Shown here one piece after another: positions 4,792-6,041 of a stretch of DNA of 6,041 nucleotides (position 1 is its first letter; every line of letters starts with the position of its first letter). The position numbers and the translations under genes were made by a program. Below the pieces are notes generated by a model, which saw nothing but the letters and a program-made list of their open reading frames with translations, did no database searches and was not told the origin of the DNA. The DNA is from ATZT02 sp046048135 (lineage in GTDB: Bacteria; Actinomycetota; Actinomycetes; S36-B12; UBA5976): positions 1 to 6,041 of the forward strand of contig JBJOGR010000020.1 of NCBI GenBank assembly GCA_046048135.1, given 5' to 3'.

Positions 4792-6041
4792 ATGACAAGT
4801 GCTAATCGAGAAAAATTAAAAGCTGCACTAATTAATGAGCGCTCTCTATATAAAGAGAGAAATCCTAAGTCTTTTGAATTTTTTAATAATGCAAATAATT
4901 TATTTGGCAAAGTTCCCATGACTTGGATGAATAAGTGGGCTGGTGGTTTTCCAATTTATTTAGATTATGCAAAAGGAAACACCATAGTTTCAGTTGATGG
5001 ACATTCTTATATTGATTTTGCTTTAGGCGATACTGCAGCAATGGCAGGGCATTCACCAGATGCCGTAAGTGATGCAATAAATAATCGTTACACAAAAAAA
5101 GGTGGAGCAACCACCATGCTTCCTACAGAAGATGCTCAATGGGTTGCAAGTGAATTAAAAAACAGATTCAAAGTTCCGCTATGGTCTTTTTCTTTATCTG
5201 CAACAGATGCAAATAGATGGGCATTGCGTTTGGCAAGAATGGTAACTAAAAGACCAAAAGTTTTAGCAGTGTCTTACGGTTATCACGGCACAGTTGATGA
5301 AACTTTTGTAGTTAGCGGCAAAAATGGTGAAACACTTTTAAGACCAGGAAATGTTGGATCTCCAATACATGTTTCAGAAACAACCAGGGTTGCAGAATTT
5401 AATGATTTAGAAAGTGTGGAAAAAGCTTTAGCAAATGGTGATGTGGCAGTAATTATTACCGAACCTGCATTAACCAATATTGGAATTGTGCTTCCAGAAC
5501 CAGGATTTTTAGAAGGATTAAGAGAACTTGCCACAAAATATGGCTCTCTTTTATTGATTGATGAAACCCATACTTTTTCTGCAGGTTATGGCGGAATGAC
5601 TTTGGCAAATAATTTAAATCCAGACATCGTCACAATTGGTAAATCCATTGGAGGAGGAATTCCATCTGGTGCTTATGGCATAACCCAAGAATTAGCAGAA
5701 AAAGCATTAAATCAACCAGGAGTTGATTTAGTTGATGTTGGTGGAGTAGGTGGAACATTATCTGGAAATGCTTTATCAGTCGCTGCGATGAGAGCAACAT
5801 TGGAAAAAGTTTTAACAAAAGAAAATTTTGAGCATATGATTAAATTAGCGACAAAATTTACTAACGAAGTCCAACAAATTCTTGATGAAACAGATATTGA
5901 TTGGTCAATAAGTCAATTAGGGGCAAGAGCTGAATATAGATTTACTAAACCTGCACCAAAAAATGGTACAGATTCAGCAAAAGCAAGCGATGATGAGTTA
6001 GATGAATTTATGCATCTTTACACCATTAACAGAAATATTTT
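4792..6041 (+). CDS. Class III PLP-dependent aminotransferase, HemL-like (3' end outside window)
   Basis: 416 codons plus two bases are open to the right edge, so the C-terminus is missing. Fold-type I class III aminotransferase features, in order: the N-terminal KVPMTWMNKWAGGFPIYLD; VDGHSYIDFALGDTAAMAGH; SLSATDANRWALRLAR (134-149), where HemL has an NSGTEA-type loop; YGYHGT (162-167), with the Tyr that stacks on PLP; IDETHTF, with the PLP-binding Asp257; and IGKSIGGGIPSGAYG, with the Schiff-base Lys284. The layout is closest to glutamate-1-semialdehyde aminomutase, but SATDAN and DETHTF differ from the HemL consensus, so true HemL activity is doubtful and an uncharacterised transaminase is likelier. 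ATG 4792 gives a complete family-like N-terminus but has no Shine-Dalgarno. With only 5 bp after dnaB, translation may be coupled. Confidence 0.88.
   Translation, partial: MTSANREKLKAALINERSLYKERNPKSFEFFNNANNLFGKVPMTWMNKWAGGFPIYLDYAKGNTIVSVDGHSYIDFALGDTAAMAGHSPDAVSDAINNRYTKKGGATTMLPTEDAQWVASELKNRFKVPLWSFSLSATDANRWALRLARMVTKRPKVLAVSYGYHGTVDETFVVSGKNGETLLRPGNVGSPIHVSETTRVAEFNDLESVEKALANGDVAVIITEPALTNIGIVLPEPGFLEGLRELATKYGSLLLIDETHTFSAGYGGMTLANNLNPDIVTIGKSIGGGIPSGAYGITQELAEKALNQPGVDLVDVGGVGGTLSGNALSVAAMRATLEKVLTKENFEHMIKLATKFTNEVQQILDETDIDWSISQLGARAEYRFTKPAPKNGTDSAKASDDELDEFMHLYTINRNI

Noticed and set aside
4842..4859. CTCTCT/AGAGAG hairpin near the start of the aminotransferase gene
   Set aside because: A six-pair stem without a following T-run, inside a coding frame. 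It is a purine/pyrimidine codon coincidence rather than a terminator or attenuator.
4883..5818. Three minus-strand open frames (4883-5110, 5283-5534, 5630-5818)
   Set aside because: All are antisense to the continuous class III aminotransferase frame, and their His/Leu/Gln- or Ser-rich sequences resemble no protein family.

Overview
The window looks like an AT-rich (roughly mid-thirties percent GC by eye), gene-dense chromosome segment from a streamlined actinobacterium. The proteins have an actinobacterial flavour: an endonuclease IV of the mycobacterial kind, a DnaB beginning with an actinobacterial-style PPQD-AAEQSVLG segment, a cysteine-containing S18, and the order rpsF-ssb-rpsR-rplI followed by dnaB. 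Combined with the low GC and short spacers this suggests a Nanopelagicales-like (acI freshwater) or similar aquatic lineage. That placement is inference from composition and synteny, not proof.

Layout. Positions 1-849 are read on the minus strand: nfo (endonuclease IV), followed one base later by the first 19 codons of a probable FemX/FemAB-type peptidoglycan bridge aminoacyltransferase. A 158-bp divergent spacer (850-1007) ends in a well-formed candidate S6:S18-binding leader RNA directly in front of rpsF. Positions 1008-2551 are the compact plus-strand operon rpsF-ssb-rpsR-rplI, closed by a perfect bidirectional terminator at 2561-2592. Convergent to it is a low-molecular-weight protein tyrosine phosphatase gene on the minus strand, whose last codons form one arm of that terminator. 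A 350-bp intergenic region (3057-3406) then separates the divergent phosphatase and dnaB genes. dnaB (3407-4786) is intact and intein-free, and is followed after 5 bp by a class III PLP aminotransferase that runs off the right edge.

How the genes work together. S6 and S18 are 30S platform partners, L9 belongs to the 50S subunit, SSB protects single-stranded DNA at the fork, and DnaB unwinds it. This is a classic translation-replication neighbourhood. Nfo adds base-excision repair and the FemX-like gene cell-wall synthesis. The aminotransferase has no evident functional tie to the rest.

The coding content is ordinary housekeeping. The most interesting material is non-coding: (i) the 350-bp region upstream of dnaB, with a strand-biased cluster of CCACA-core DnaA-box-like sequences, AT-rich palindromic stretches and a 20-bp perfect palindrome, which could be a DnaA-controlled promoter, a DnaA-titration site or even a replication origin; and (ii) the rpsF leader, where the predicted S6:S18 site overlaps the ribosome binding site. 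I see no mobile element, CRISPR array, tRNA or rRNA.
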